Under the pieces are notes generated by a model. The model had not been told where the DNA came from and ran no database searches. It was given only the letters and a program-made list of their open reading frames with translations. A stretch of DNA of 64,000 nucleotides from Acidobacteriota bacterium (GTDB lineage Bacteria > Acidobacteriota > Terriglobia > Acidiferrales > UBA7541), in NCBI GenBank assembly GCA_003225315.1, contig QHZD01000023.1:1-64000 (forward strand), written 5' to 3'. Shown here piece by piece: positions 18,205 through 27,763 of the stretch (its first letter is position 1; each line of letters begins with the position of its first letter). Position numbers and translations under genes: made by a program.

Positions 18205-18870
18205 CTAATGCGAGGCACTTTTTGCTGCGCGCGCCTCGCGCACGGCTTCGACTAGCTTTTTCGCCGCGTCAATAATTTCGTCCGGCTTTCCAGCTCGAAG
18301 CGCCGCCCCACTGACGAGGTCCGCTCCCACACCAAGAGCAAATACTCCGGCGGCGATATACGCGGCAGCGTTCGAGAGATTCACTCCTCCCGTGGGAATA
18401 AGCTCCAGGCCCGGGAAAGGAGCTTTCAGCGCTTTGATGTATTTTGCGCCGCCCATGTTTTCGCAAGGAAAAATCTTGATAACGCGCGCACCTTCCAGAG
18501 ACGCCATCATCAATTCCGTAGGCGTAAGCGCGCCGGGGATTGCTAATTTGCCGTGTGCTTGCGCCGTCTTAATGACCGGAACCGACAGACCTGGACTGAC
18601 CAGAAATTCCGCTCCGGCATCCAGACATTCCGTGGCTTGTTCGGAACGCAAGACTGTGCCTGCCCCGGTCAGCACTTTGTCTCCGTACTTGCGAACGACT
18701 TCTCGAATCACCGCCGGCGCATTCGGAACAGTCATGGTGATTTCGATCACCGGGATTCCGCCCGCGCAGATGGCATCGACCGCTTGCCGAGCCTCCTCGA
18801 AACTGGCAGCTCTCACCACGGGAACGATTCCAATCTCTCCGATCTTTTTAAAAACTTCATCGATGTTCAT
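18205..18870 (-). CDS. eda: 2-dehydro-3-deoxyphosphogluconate (KDPG/KHG) aldolase
   Basis: A cytoplasmic class I aldolase of 221 aa that cleaves KDPG to pyruvate and glyceraldehyde-3-phosphate (Entner-Doudoroff and uronate catabolism). Visible signatures are the catalytic Glu43 in VIEITMTVPN, GAGTVL (69-74), FLVSPGLS (89-96), the Schiff-base Lys132 in VIKIFPCENMGG, and the phosphate-binding IPTGGVNLSNA. It lies 41 bp downstream of the KDG kinase gene on the same strand. The two enzymes catalyse consecutive steps, KDG to KDPG to triose plus pyruvate, so an operon is very likely. It converges with the TonB receptor gene. Confidence 0.93.
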   Translation of the reverse strand: MNIDEVFKKIGEIGIVPVVRAASFEEARQAVDAICAGGIPVIEITMTVPNAPAVIREVVRKYGDKVLTGAGTVLRSEQATECLDAGAEFLVSPGLSVPVIKTAQAHGKLAIPGALTPTELMMASLEGARVIKIFPCENMGGAKYIKALKAPFPGLELIPTGGVNLSNAAAYIAAGVFALGVGADLVSGAALRAGKPDEIIDAAKKLVEAVREARAAKSASH

Positions 18871-18911
18871 TGTGTTGTCCGGTGTAAAGCATGCAAGAAA
18901 TCAAGAATTCT

Positions 18912-20003
18912 TTAGCGAGCGATTCGCGGCGCATGCCCTTCCATTACCTGCAAAACTTCCTGCAACGTCGCCATACTCGTATCGCCGGGAGTGGTCATCG
19001 CCAAGGCGCCGTGCGCCGCGCCGCACTCCACCGCCCACTGCGGCTCGTGCCCCGTCAGAAAACCATAAATCAAGCCGGAAGCGAAAGAGTCTCCGCCGCC
19101 AACGCGGTCCAGGATTTCCAAATTCTCGCGGCACGTTGCTTCATAGAATTTTCCGTTGCAATAGGCGATAGCGCCCCAGTCATTCAGCGTTGCGGTACGT
19201 GCATTGCGCAAAGTGGTTGCCACAACGGAGAGGGCAGGGAACTGCTGAATTACTTTTTCCATCATGCGCTTGAAATTGGCGGGGTCGAGCTGCGAGTGGC
19301 TTTCGTCCACTCCATCGACCTTGAAGCCGAGCGCGGCGGTGAAATCTTCTTCATTGCCGAGCATCACGTCGACAAAGGATGCCAGCGAGCGATTTACTTC
19401 CTGCGCTTTCGATTTTCCTCCGATGGATTTCCAGAGCGAACCGCGATAATTCAAATCGTAAGAGACGACGGTTCCCGCGCGCTTGGCCGCTTCCATCGCC
19501 TCCCGCGCAACGTGCGGAGTCGTTTCCGACAGCGCGCAAAAAATGCCGCCGGTATGAAACCAGCGCGCGCCTTCTTTGACAAAGATTTTTTCCCAATCGA
19601 TTTGGCCGGACTTGAGCTGCGAAATCGCCGTGTGCCCGCGATCGGAGCAGCCCAGAGCGGCGCGCACGCCAAATCCGCGCTCGGTGAAATTCAATCCGTT
19701 GCGGACGCCGCGGCCGACGCCGTCGTACTCGACCCAGCGGACATGGCTGAGATCGACGCCGCCTTGCAACATCAAGTCCTCGACGAGGCGTCCGACCGGA
19801 TTGTCGGCGAGCGCCGTGACGATGGCGGTGTTCAAGCCGAAGCAGCGGCGGAGGCCGCGCGCGACGTTGTATTCGCCGCCGCCTTCCCACGCGCGGAATT
19901 CGCGCGTGATAGAGACGCGAAAATCTCCGGGGTCGAGGCGCAACATCACTTCGCCCAGACTGACCAGATCCCATCGGCAGCTCTCTCTCGGCTTGATCTT
20001 CAT
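18912..20003 (-). CDS. kdgK: PfkB-family sugar kinase, probable 2-keto-3-deoxygluconate kinase
   Basis: A 363-aa ribokinase-fold kinase. I chose the ATG at 20003 (MKIKPRES) because GGAAGAGG lies about 10 nt upstream; an in-frame ATG at 20045 would add 14 residues. The N-terminal LVSLGEVMLRLDP and the glycine pair in WEGGGEYNVARGL are the sugar-binding signatures. The C-terminal GGGDSFASGLIYGFL holds the catalytic Asp and anion hole. KDG kinase is favoured over other PfkB substrates because KDPG aldolase follows directly. It probably acts in pectin, alginate or other uronate breakdown. Substrate choice within the family is inferred from context. Confidence 0.85.
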   Translation of the reverse strand: MKIKPRESCRWDLVSLGEVMLRLDPGDFRVSITREFRAWEGGGEYNVARGLRRCFGLNTAIVTALADNPVGRLVEDLMLQGGVDLSHVRWVEYDGVGRGVRNGLNFTERGFGVRAALGCSDRGHTAISQLKSGQIDWEKIFVKEGARWFHTGGIFCALSETTPHVAREAMEAAKRAGTVVSYDLNYRGSLWKSIGGKSKAQEVNRSLASFVDVMLGNEEDFTAALGFKVDGVDESHSQLDPANFKRMMEKVIQQFPALSVVATTLRNARTATLNDWGAIAYCNGKFYEATCRENLEILDRVGGGDSFASGLIYGFLTGHEPQWAVECGAAHGALAMTTPGDTSMATLQEVLQVMEGHAPRIAR

Positions 20004-20261
20004 CGAACCGGCGCCTCTTCCGTGACGCGAGTAAAGTTGTTTCAATTGCCAGAGCGCATTCGCCTGTCAACTATTGAAAGTCAAACTACATCTTGACGGT
20101 TGGAGTTCGAAATCAAGAGATCACGCTTGGCGTTCGACGCGTCGCTGCTGGCCGCGGTTCTTCGCAGCTCCACCCATCCGATTGCCCCTGGCTGCGCTTC
20201 CCAGCGATTTTCGCGCACCAAACTATTTGCGCACGCGCGCTTCAAAAATTGCGCCTTTAGA

Positions 20262-20459
20262 TTAGGTCAGGGCGTGTTTCAGGCGCTTTGCGGTTTTCTG
20301 CAATTGGCGCTTGAGGGCTTCGACCTGCTTGGCTATATCATCAAGCTCCTTCCTGGCCAGTTTCCCGGCCTTCGCAACCTTTTGCACTTTGCGATCCGCG
20401 TTGCCCATGGCCGTCCCAATTTTCACCGCAACTCGCGTGAGCCTGCCCTTCCTTGCCAT
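20262..20459 (-). CDS. Small Lys-rich coiled-coil protein, unknown function
   Basis: A 65-aa protein starting MARKGRLTRVAVKIGTAMG. The ATG at 20459 sits 6 nt after AGGGAGG, one of the better ribosome sites in the window, which argues that this small frame is real. The second half (about residues 30-60) has a heptad-like pattern of Leu, Ala and Lys (LDDIAKQVEALKRQLQKTAK) consistent with a coiled coil. It is strongly basic. No family is recognised; a nucleoid- or membrane-associated helper is possible. It stands alone between the KDG genes and GH31. Confidence 0.6.
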   Translation of the reverse strand: MARKGRLTRVAVKIGTAMGNADRKVQKVAKAGKLARKELDDIAKQVEALKRQLQKTAKRLKHALT

Positions 20460-20637
20460 CGTAAGCCTCCCTTTGGAACCGAGCCATCCTATACCCGAAC
20501 GATTCCCAGAGTCATTAGCAGAACGACATTGGGAGTCAAGCTTGATTCCGATGGATGGCCTGATGGACAATCACCGCCCGGCGTGAAACGCAGTCACTTT
20601 CGGCAAAATTGTTTAGCAAGCTTTGAAAGGTACGCGA

Positions 20638-22983
20638 ATGAGCCGTTTTTTTCGCATGATTTGGTTATCACTTTTCCTTTGGCTGTTCGTCGCGGGCCCT
20701 GTGTGCGCGCAGTGGAATTCACTGAACCCAGTTCTCTCCGTGCAGCGCGAATCCGACGGAGTGCGACTGGCGCTGCAGAACGGAACGCTGAAGCTGCAAG
20801 TGTGCTCCGATTCGATCATTCGCGTGCGCTATTCCCCGACGGCGTCGTTTTCCTCTCGTCCAGAATTCGCAGTGATAAAAGACAGTTGGCCGGTAACAAA
20901 GTGGGAGATGCAATCCTCCGAAGACGCCATCACGCTGAGCACTGCGCAATTGAAAATCGTCATCGCGCGCAAGGATAGCAGCGTTACGTTTCAGGATTCC
21001 GCAGGCAAAACGTTGTTCGCGCAAAACGAAGTCAGCATGACTCCGGCTTTAGTGAATGGCGAGCAGACTTATCACGCGGAACTCTTTTCGAAACTATGGG
21101 CCTCGTACGAATCTTTTTACGGACTCGGACAGCATCAGTCCGGTGTTTGGAATTACCGCGGCGAAGCCGTGGACATTTCGCAGGACAATACGAACATCAG
21201 CATCCCTTTTGTTCTGTCGAGCAGCGGCTATGGCATTTTCTGGGACAACGCATCGCGAAGCCGCTTCAACAATCGCTTTCTGAGTGCACTCTATTTGAGT
21301 TCGGAAGTGGCCGATGTGCTGGACTATTACTTCCTGTACGGTCCGGAATTCGACAAGATCATCGGCGGATATCGCGAGCTCACTGGCGCTCCGCCGATGT
21401 TCGGCAGATGGGCGTATGGATTCTGGCAGTGCAAGAACAAATACAACACTCAGGATGAATTACTCGGCGTCGCCCACAAATACCGGCAACTGCACATCCC
21501 CGCAGACAACATCGTGCAGGACTGGTTCTGGTGGTACACCATGGGTGAGCCGGCCTTTGACAAATCCCGCTATCCCGATCCACCCGGGATGGTGGAAGAC
21601 CTCCACAAAAACAATTTTCACTTGATGATTTCCTTCTGGCCTTACTTCCGCCCCGGCTCAAAGACCTATGAGGACATGGACAAACGCGGTTTTTTCATCG
21701 ATAAGACGAAGGTGGGCGCCTTTCATCCGGCGCAAATGGGACTCTATGACGCGTTCAATCCCGAGGCGCGAAAGTACTACTGGAATTTGATGGATCAAGC
21801 ACTTTTCAAGATCGGCGTCGACGCCTGGTGGCTGGACACCACGGAACCGGAAACAGAAGATCGCGAAACCAATATTCTGGTGACGAACAAGACGTTCCTC
21901 GGAAACGGCGCGCGATACGCCAACATGTTTCCCTTGATGACGACGAGTGCCGTCTATCAGGGTCAGAGGAGCGCGTCGGAGAAGAAGCGCGTTTTCATTC
22001 TCTCGCGGTCCGCGTTCGCGGGAGCGCAGCGCAACGCCGCCGCAGTTTGGTCGGGAGATGTGAATTCGGACTGGGTATTCTTCAAGAAACAAATCCCGGC
22101 GGGATTGAATTATTCCATTTCTGGCTTACCTTATTGGACCACGGACATTGGCGGATTCGTTTCCGGCAACCCAGACGATCCGCAATACCGCGAACTGTTC
22201 ATCCGCTGGTTTCAGTTCGGCGTGTTCAATCCACTGCTGCGAGTGCATGGAACGCGTTCCACGAACCAGAATGAATTGTGGTCCTATGGTTCCGAAGCCC
22301 AAAAAACCCTCGTGAATTTCGACGCGCTCCGCTACCGGCTGCTCCCTTACATTTATTCCCTGGCGTGGATGACCACCAGCCGGGGCTATACGCCCATGCG
22401 CGCATTGGTAATGGATTTTCGCACGGACGCGCGCACAGCAAGCATTGGGGACCAATTTATGTTCGGTCCAGCCTTCCTGGTGAATCCGGTCACCGAACCT
22501 GGCGCCATTTCGAGACACCTTTACCTGCCGAAGGCGAAGTGGTGCGACTTTTGGACCGGAGCTTCGATGGAAGGTTCACGCATTCTTGATGCCGCCGCGC
22601 CAATTGAGGAGTTACCGCTTTTTGTCCGCGCGGGATCAATCGTTCCGATGGGGCCGGAGAAGGAATGGTCCACGGAGAAACCGGAAGATCCCATGGAACT
22701 GCGCATCTATCGCGGAGCGAACGGTGATTTCACGCTATACGAGGACGAGAACGATGGCTACAACTACGAAAAAGGAGCGTACGCCACGATTCCGTTCCAT
22801 TGGGATGAAACAAAACAGGCTTTGACCATCGGTGAACGCAAAGGCGAATTTCCGGGAATGCTTGCCGCGCGCAGCTTTCAGATTGTTTTCGTTGGCGAGA
22901 ACCATGGGGTAGGGGTGCAGCCCGAAGGTAAACCGGACAAGGTCTTGCATTACGCCGGAAAGCAAATTACCGTAACGCCGTAG
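20638..22983 (+). CDS. Secreted glycoside hydrolase family 31 (alpha-xylosidase/alpha-glucosidase type)
   Basis: A 781-aa exported retaining alpha-glycosidase. The ATG at 20638 follows GAAAGG; an in-frame TTG at 20623 is less likely. A signal peptide (MIWLSLFLWLFVAGPVCAQ) covers about residues 6-24. An N-terminal beta-sandwich precedes the TIM barrel. The nucleophile Asp400 lies in GVDAWWLDTTEPE and the acid/base Asp474 in VWSGDVNSDW, both in GH31 contexts. YWTTDIGGF and a C-terminal beta domain with LPLFVRAGSIVPMGP complete the fold. The sequence is closer to bacterial alpha-xylosidases and GH31 oligosaccharidases than to ER glucosidase II, but substrate cannot be fixed. It may feed sugars to cells in concert with the TonB receptor. 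Confidence 0.9.
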   Translation: MSRFFRMIWLSLFLWLFVAGPVCAQWNSLNPVLSVQRESDGVRLALQNGTLKLQVCSDSIIRVRYSPTASFSSRPEFAVIKDSWPVTKWEMQSSEDAITLSTAQLKIVIARKDSSVTFQDSAGKTLFAQNEVSMTPALVNGEQTYHAELFSKLWASYESFYGLGQHQSGVWNYRGEAVDISQDNTNISIPFVLSSSGYGIFWDNASRSRFNNRFLSALYLSSEVADVLDYYFLYGPEFDKIIGGYRELTGAPPMFGRWAYGFWQCKNKYNTQDELLGVAHKYRQLHIPADNIVQDWFWWYTMGEPAFDKSRYPDPPGMVEDLHKNNFHLMISFWPYFRPGSKTYEDMDKRGFFIDKTKVGAFHPAQMGLYDAFNPEARKYYWNLMDQALFKIGVDAWWLDTTEPETEDRETNILVTNKTFLGNGARYANMFPLMTTSAVYQGQRSASEKKRVFILSRSAFAGAQRNAAAVWSGDVNSDWVFFKKQIPAGLNYSISGLPYWTTDIGGFVSGNPDDPQYRELFIRWFQFGVFNPLLRVHGTRSTNQNELWSYGSEAQKTLVNFDALRYRLLPYIYSLAWMTTSRGYTPMRALVMDFRTDARTASIGDQFMFGPAFLVNPVTEPGAISRHLYLPKAKWCDFWTGASMEGSRILDAAAPIEELPLFVRAGSIVPMGPEKEWSTEKPEDPMELRIYRGANGDFTLYEDENDGYNYEKGAYATIPFHWDETKQALTIGERKGEFPGMLAARSFQIVFVGENHGVGVQPEGKPDKVLHYAGKQITVTP

Positions 22984-23058
22984 GACTTTTCTATCGAGCG
23001 TGCCAGCATGTGCCTGCGTCTTTTCAATGCAAGCAATCTTAATCTTTCAGACAAGGCT

Positions 23059-25353
23059 CTACGCGAAGCCTGCTTTCGAAAGCGGCAATTCCCGGATGCG
23101 CTTTCCGGTCGCGGCAAAAATCGCGTTGTATAGGGCAGGCGCAAACGGCGGCAGTCCGGGCTCGCCAATTCCGGCCGGCGGTGCTTCGCTCGGAACGATG
23201 TAGACATTCGTTTCCTTCGGCGCATTGTTCATCCGCGCCATCTGGAAGCCATCGAAATTGGATTGGTCAATCACGCCGTTCGTCGCGGTGATTTCTCCGT
23301 AGAAGGAAAGACTCGTCCCCATGACGGCTGCGCCTTCAAACTGTTGTTTCACCATCTCCGGGTTTACGACGGTACCCGCGTCGAGCGCCGTATCGACGCG
23401 GTTGACGCGCACCTTCCCCGCATCATCCACCTGCGCCTGTACGACTGTCGCGACGTAGGTTAGGAAACTGCGGTGCATGGCGATTCCCGTGCCCATTCCG
23501 TTGCCCTGTTTTTGTTTGCCCCAGCCGGACTTCTCCGCGGCCAGTGTCAGCACCTGCCGAAATCGCGCGGTATCTATCGGATACTGGTCGTAATCTCCAC
23601 CGTAGTTCGGGAATTCTTTCGGGAGTTCGGCTCTCGGCACGATGCGATCGGGCCCCAGCAATTGCAGCAAGTACTCCACGGGGTCTTTTCCGGCCGCATG
23701 CGCGAGTTCATCTGCGAACGAATGAATTCCAAACGCATGGTAGACGTTGGCCACGGACCGGAACCAGCCGATGCGCGTATGGGCCGTCGCTGGCCCGTTT
23801 TCGGCGCGAAAGTTCGCGAAAGCGAACGGCACATCCGTGAAGCCCAGCCCAAGTTCTCCTGGGTCGGAATAATTGTTTTTGGGGTCGAACGTCGATCCGA
23901 TCGGCGGAAACACGGTTCTCTGTAGCCATGCCGTGGGTTTTCCATCGGGCCCCAGCGCGGCCTTCATGTACATCGCCGCAACGGAGTGGTACACGTCGAA
24001 CTTGATGTCGTCTTCCCGGCTCCAGACTACTTTCACGGGCGTGCCGGTCTTTTTAGAGAGCACCGCCGCTTCCACTGCAAAATCCGGAAACGACTTCCGC
24101 CCGAAACCACCGCCGAGCAGCGTCACATGCACGGTCACGTCTTCCTTCTTCAATCCCAGCGCTTGCGCGACAGCATCGCGCGCGCCTTGCGGACCCTGCG
24201 TGGGCGCCCACACTTCTGCTTTGCCGTCGCGGTATACCGCCAAGGCAGCCGGCGGCTCCATCGAGGCATGCGCCAACAGCGGCGCATAATACTCCGCCTC
24301 GACGATTTTTCCTCCCTTCGCAAAGGCGTCGTCCACGTTGCCATTTTCTCGGACGACCTTGCCCGGCTTACGCGCCGCTTCCTGCAATTCTTTTTTGTAA
24401 GTATCCGAATTCCAGGCACTGTGCGGGCTCTTTTCCCATTCAATCTTGAGTTTCTTTCTTCCCTGCATCGCTGCCCAGGTGTTATCCGCTAGTACGGCCA
24501 CGCCGCCGTGCGCCTGAAATCCAATGGGTGGTTTGAACGCTTCGATGGTTTGTGTTTGCTTTACACCGGCAACACTGAGCGCCCCCTTGTCATCAACGGA
24601 CTTCACACTGCTGCCGAAGACCGGCGGACGCGCCACGCTCGCATACAGCATTCCTTCCATGCGCGTATCCTGGCCGTATGCGGCTTTACCGGTGCACATG
24701 TCCTTGAGGTCGTAACTTACCGTGCCTTTGCCGATGTAGCGCCATTCGCGTCGCGGCTTCAGCTTGATCTCTTCCTTTTTCGGAACGTCCAGTTTTGATG
24801 CCCCCGCTGCCAACTCTCCGTAGCCCAGTTTTTTTCCTGACGCCTTGTGCACCACGGTGTGCAAATTCGTGGAGCACTCCGTCGGCGGCACATTCCACTG
24901 CGCGGCTGCCGCGCGGATCAGCATCAGCCGGGCGGTTGCGCCGGACTCCCGCAAGGTGTCGAAGAAGCTTCGCACGGAATGTGATCCATCCGTATCCTGA
25001 TCGCCATATTTTTCATCGCCAATGGCCTGTACAAGTTTTACGCGAGACCAATCCGCATCCAGCTCATCCGCGACGATGCGCGGCAGAGCGGTGCGGCTGC
25101 CGCTTCCCATCTCGGAGCGATGCGCGATGATGTATGCGGTTCCATCCGTATCGATCGCCAGGTACACGCCTGGCTGCAGCGGGGCTTTGGCCATGCCATC
25201 CGAAGCAGCTGCGTTCGCGGGCGCGTCAAACAATTCTTCAGGCATCAGCCGGACGCTCAGAACAAATGCGCCTGCACCGAGCATGCCCTTAAGGAACCCC
25301 CTCCGGCTGAATAACTCCTGGTTGCGGTTGGAAATATTCTCGATGTGAATCAT
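23059..25353 (-). CDS. Xanthine dehydrogenase-family molybdopterin-binding subunit (IorB-like), Tat-exported
   Basis: A 764-aa large subunit of a molybdenum hydroxylase. The ATG at 25353 follows GGAGAGGG. The N-terminus contains the twin-arginine signal SRRGFLKGMLGAGAF, so the enzyme acts in the periplasm. Family signatures include RTALPRIVADELD, GGGFGRKSFPDF, and near the C-terminus GIGEPGLPPFAPAL, which holds the catalytic Glu, followed by ATGKRIRELPLSK. This matches isoquinoline-1-oxidoreductase beta-type or aldehyde-dehydrogenase-like subunits. The 2Fe-2S partner subunit and a cytochrome are not adjacent, which is unusual. Substrate is unknown. A guanine-deaminase-like gene is divergent, 189 bp away. 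Confidence 0.88.
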   Translation of the reverse strand: MIHIENISNRNQELFSRRGFLKGMLGAGAFVLSVRLMPEELFDAPANAAASDGMAKAPLQPGVYLAIDTDGTAYIIAHRSEMGSGSRTALPRIVADELDADWSRVKLVQAIGDEKYGDQDTDGSHSVRSFFDTLRESGATARLMLIRAAAAQWNVPPTECSTNLHTVVHKASGKKLGYGELAAGASKLDVPKKEEIKLKPRREWRYIGKGTVSYDLKDMCTGKAAYGQDTRMEGMLYASVARPPVFGSSVKSVDDKGALSVAGVKQTQTIEAFKPPIGFQAHGGVAVLADNTWAAMQGRKKLKIEWEKSPHSAWNSDTYKKELQEAARKPGKVVRENGNVDDAFAKGGKIVEAEYYAPLLAHASMEPPAALAVYRDGKAEVWAPTQGPQGARDAVAQALGLKKEDVTVHVTLLGGGFGRKSFPDFAVEAAVLSKKTGTPVKVVWSREDDIKFDVYHSVAAMYMKAALGPDGKPTAWLQRTVFPPIGSTFDPKNNYSDPGELGLGFTDVPFAFANFRAENGPATAHTRIGWFRSVANVYHAFGIHSFADELAHAAGKDPVEYLLQLLGPDRIVPRAELPKEFPNYGGDYDQYPIDTARFRQVLTLAAEKSGWGKQKQGNGMGTGIAMHRSFLTYVATVVQAQVDDAGKVRVNRVDTALDAGTVVNPEMVKQQFEGAAVMGTSLSFYGEITATNGVIDQSNFDGFQMARMNNAPKETNVYIVPSEAPPAGIGEPGLPPFAPALYNAIFAATGKRIRELPLSKAGFA

Positions 25354-25542
25354 GCGCCCTCTCCGCCACTGAACGAAAATAGATGCAAAACCGCGCAGTG
25401 CAATGCACCATCGTACCGCCATTTCATTATCTTGCAAGTCCGGGCAGTGGAGAGGCGCGCCGCGCGGATCGCCCGGCAGTAGGTGATTCCAAGCATTACA
25501 GGCTGGACAGTACAATCTGAAACGCGGAAGAAAGGCAGGCAA

Positions 25543-26010
25543 ATGTCACCAGACTTCATGAGGCACGCCATCGCGCTGGCGTTGGAAAATGTCCGCTCGG
25601 GCAGCGGCGGGCCATTCGCCGCGTTAATCGTCAAAGAAGGCCGCATTATTGCCGAAGGCGCGAACCGTGTTACACGCACGAACGATCCGACGGCGCATGC
25701 GGAAGTCGTGGCCATTCGCGAGGCTTGCCGCGTTCTTGCTGATTTTCAACTGCACGATTGCGACCTCTATACGACTTGCGAGCCCTGCCCGATGTGCCTC
25801 GGAGCAATTTACTGGGCGCGCCTGGCGCGGACTTTCTATGCGGCCACGGCTGCCGATGCTGCGGGCGCCGGGTTTGACGACGCTTTCATTTATGACGAAT
25901 TGAAGGTCGCGCCGGCAGTACGGCGTATTCCGATGACGCAGCTTCTCAGAGACGATTCGCTAGTTATTTTTTCGGCGTGGAAACAGCAGGAAAACAAGAC
26001 GCCCTACTGA
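25543..26010 (+). CDS. Nucleoside/purine deaminase, guanine deaminase-like
   Basis: A 155-aa zinc-dependent cytidine-deaminase-fold enzyme. The ATG at 25543 follows GAAGAAAGGCAGG; an upstream in-frame start lacks support. His52 and Glu54 in PTAHAEVVAI and Cys82/Cys85 in CEPCPMCLGAIYWA provide the zinc site and proton shuttle. Full length and the C-terminal domain-swap-like tail (RIPMTQLLRDDS) resemble Bacillus-type GuaD (guanine to xanthine) more than tRNA-specific TadA. The divergent molybdenum hydroxylase invites a purine-degradation reading, but that enzyme looks periplasmic and IorB-like, so the link is weak. Confidence 0.85.
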   Translation: MSPDFMRHAIALALENVRSGSGGPFAALIVKEGRIIAEGANRVTRTNDPTAHAEVVAIREACRVLADFQLHDCDLYTTCEPCPMCLGAIYWARLARTFYAATAADAAGAGFDDAFIYDELKVAPAVRRIPMTQLLRDDSLVIFSAWKQQENKTPY

Positions 26011-26054
26011 AGGAGATTTGCGATTGTCCTGCCCCGCCTCAGATTCGCATGTGT

Positions 26055-26582
26055 TTACGACTCGGGCCAGGCGCCTAGCGCGCGACGTAGATCGACCAAC
26101 TGACCCAGATGATAGGCGTTGTGATCGGCCAGCAGCAGCGCTTCGCGGAGAATCGTCTGGCCGTCTCCATGCGGAATCGTGGCGTAGAGATCGGTTTTCG
26201 GGTTTTTCACCAGCTTGACCATTTCCTGGAGATCGCGCTGAAACTCCTGCACGCTCTTTTCCCACGCAGCTTCATCCGGCGGCACGGGAGTTCTCGGCCA
26301 GTAGCCCTCGGGAAATCCCGGCGAGACGTGCTTGGCGCTGCGGCTGAATTCCAGGATGTCCCATTGCGCGATCCGTGCGTGCTCCAGCAATTGCCATCCC
26401 GTATGCGGCAGGCCTTCGACGAATGTTCCTCGTTTGGCTTCAGGGAAACCCTCGATGGCATCCATGAAGTGGACGTGCGCATGGCCGCCCTTCAATAGGG
26501 CGACGAGGTGCTCGCGCAGAACGTGATCGTAATTTCTTGAATTGCTTTTCTTTTTCGCGACTTTTTTGGCTTTTTTCTTCAC
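26055..26582 (-). CDS. DinB-family protein
   Basis: A 175-aa four-helix-bundle protein of the DinB/YfiT superfamily, whose members bind a metal through three histidines and often act as thiol-dependent transferases or are damage-inducible. Candidate ligands are in FMDAIEG-adjacent HAHVHF, in [12 protein letters not shown], and in the C-terminal [16 protein letters not shown], which is the most typical motif. The first 15 residues are Lys-rich ([12 protein letters not shown]). The start lies 8 nt after the stop of the methyltransferase gene, so the two are co-transcribed. The enzymatic role is not known. It converges with the deaminase gene. Confidence 0.8.
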   Translation of the reverse strand: MKKKAKKVAKKKSNSRNYDHVLREHLVALLKGGHAHVHFMDAIEGFPEAKRGTFVEGLPHTGWQLLEHARIAQWDILEFSRSAKHVSPGFPEGYWPRTPVPPDEAAWEKSVQEFQRDLQEMVKLVKNPKTDLYATIPHGDGQTILREALLLADHNAYHLGQLVDLRRALGAWPES

Positions 26583-26590
26583 GGGCCGTC

Positions 26591-27613
26591 CTATTTTTCC
26601 GAAAGAAGCAGCTGCTGGGGCGAGTCTGGAATCGAATGCTGTGTCGTTTTCACGAAGCCGGCATTCGCAAACATTTTCTCATATTGCGAGAAGGTGTAAG
26701 CATCGCCCGAATCCGTTCCTGCCAGCATGATGAGGCTGAAAGCCGCGGCCGTCGGCGGCGTAACGCCATCTTCATCGGGGACAAACTCAAGTGTGATTGC
26801 TTTGCCGCCAGGTTTTAGCGCGTCATGAACGCGGCGCATCAGCTTTTCGCAAGTTGGCACGTCGAAGTGGTGAAAGATGTTTGTCAGCAGCGCGATGTCG
26901 TAACCTTCGCCGAGGTCCGCTTCAAACGCGCTCCCGGGCTGGAAGGCGACGCGATCGGCTACGCCCGCGGCCGCCGCATTTTCCTTTGCGACTGCCAGGA
27001 CGGGAGCCCAGTCAGCCGCGGTGATGTGCGCGTTCGGATTCTGTATGGCAATGGTGATTCCAAACATCCCGTGTCCCGCGGCGATGTCCAGTACCTTGCA
27101 CGGTTTTCCTTCCTTCGCGCGGGCCAGGTCCGCGATAAACCCGGCCGACACGGTCGTCAGAGGCGACATGGTTCTTGCGAAGGTCACCCAGAGTTCGTCG
27201 TTTGGCTTGGTATTGTCGCCTTGCGCGACTGATGTGCCGCCTTTTCTTACCGATTCCGTCAGCGCGTCGAAATTTCTCTTGTGAGCGGCGCTGACAAGAA
27301 AATCCGCCAGGGTTCCCATATATGCTGGCGAATGCCGGTTGAGAAAAATGGCAGACTCTTGCGAGAGGGAGTAGCGGCCATTGCTCTTAGCCAGAAATCC
27401 ATGGATGGTCAGGTAGTTGCAGAGGATGCGGACGCCGCGTTCCGCAGCACCGGTCTTCGCTGCGAGCAAAGCTGCCGTGTTCGTGCCGTCCGCGATGGCC
27501 GTGAAAATATCCAATTCGATCGCGGTTTTCAGCGCGGCGCTCTGCTGGAAAGCATTGAGAGTGTTGAAAATGTGCTCCGGACTAGGCCGGCTTGTTGCCG
27601 TGGAAGTGGCCAT
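26591..27613 (-). CDS. SAM-dependent O-methyltransferase-like protein with dimerisation domain
   Basis: A 340-aa class I methyltransferase. The ATG at 27613 follows CAGGAGAG at good spacing. Residues about 10-100 form the winged-helix dimerisation domain seen in hydroxyneurosporene, acetylserotonin and polyketide O-methyltransferases ([33 protein letters not shown]). The SAM-binding motif [16 protein letters not shown] is near residue 175, and post-motifs [13 protein letters not shown] and [13 protein letters not shown] follow. The substrate is unknown; these enzymes usually methylate small aromatic or polyketide hydroxyls. It is the promoter-proximal gene of a two-gene unit with the DinB-family gene. 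Confidence 0.87.
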   Translation of the reverse strand: MATSTATSRPSPEHIFNTLNAFQQSAALKTAIELDIFTAIADGTNTAALLAAKTGAAERGVRILCNYLTIHGFLAKSNGRYSLSQESAIFLNRHSPAYMGTLADFLVSAAHKRNFDALTESVRKGGTSVAQGDNTKPNDELWVTFARTMSPLTTVSAGFIADLARAKEGKPCKVLDIAAGHGMFGITIAIQNPNAHITAADWAPVLAVAKENAAAAGVADRVAFQPGSAFEADLGEGYDIALLTNIFHHFDVPTCEKLMRRVHDALKPGGKAITLEFVPDEDGVTPPTAAAFSLIMLAGTDSGDAYTFSQYEKMFANAGFVKTTQHSIPDSPQQLLLSEK

Positions 27614-27763
27614 GGATGAACTCTCCTGTCGAGTGGGTTCAGAGGCCACAGATTATATACGCGGATTCCCTCAAAACGCATTTTTCCGAAGGCAAGCTAA
27701 TTGCCGGAAAGCGGTCCCCACTGGCATACTCTCTTCTCCCCGCAACAATCAAGAGGGCGACCG

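Noticed and set aside
18891-20096. Long plus-strand open frame opposite the KDG kinase gene (401 codons)
   Set aside because: Antisense shadow of a GC-rich gene; no RBS and no protein family, while the minus strand has clear PfkB motifs.
20100-20978. Plus-strand 292-codon frame before and into GH31
   Set aside because: It overlaps the small coiled-coil gene on the other strand and the GH31 start in another frame; no family character.
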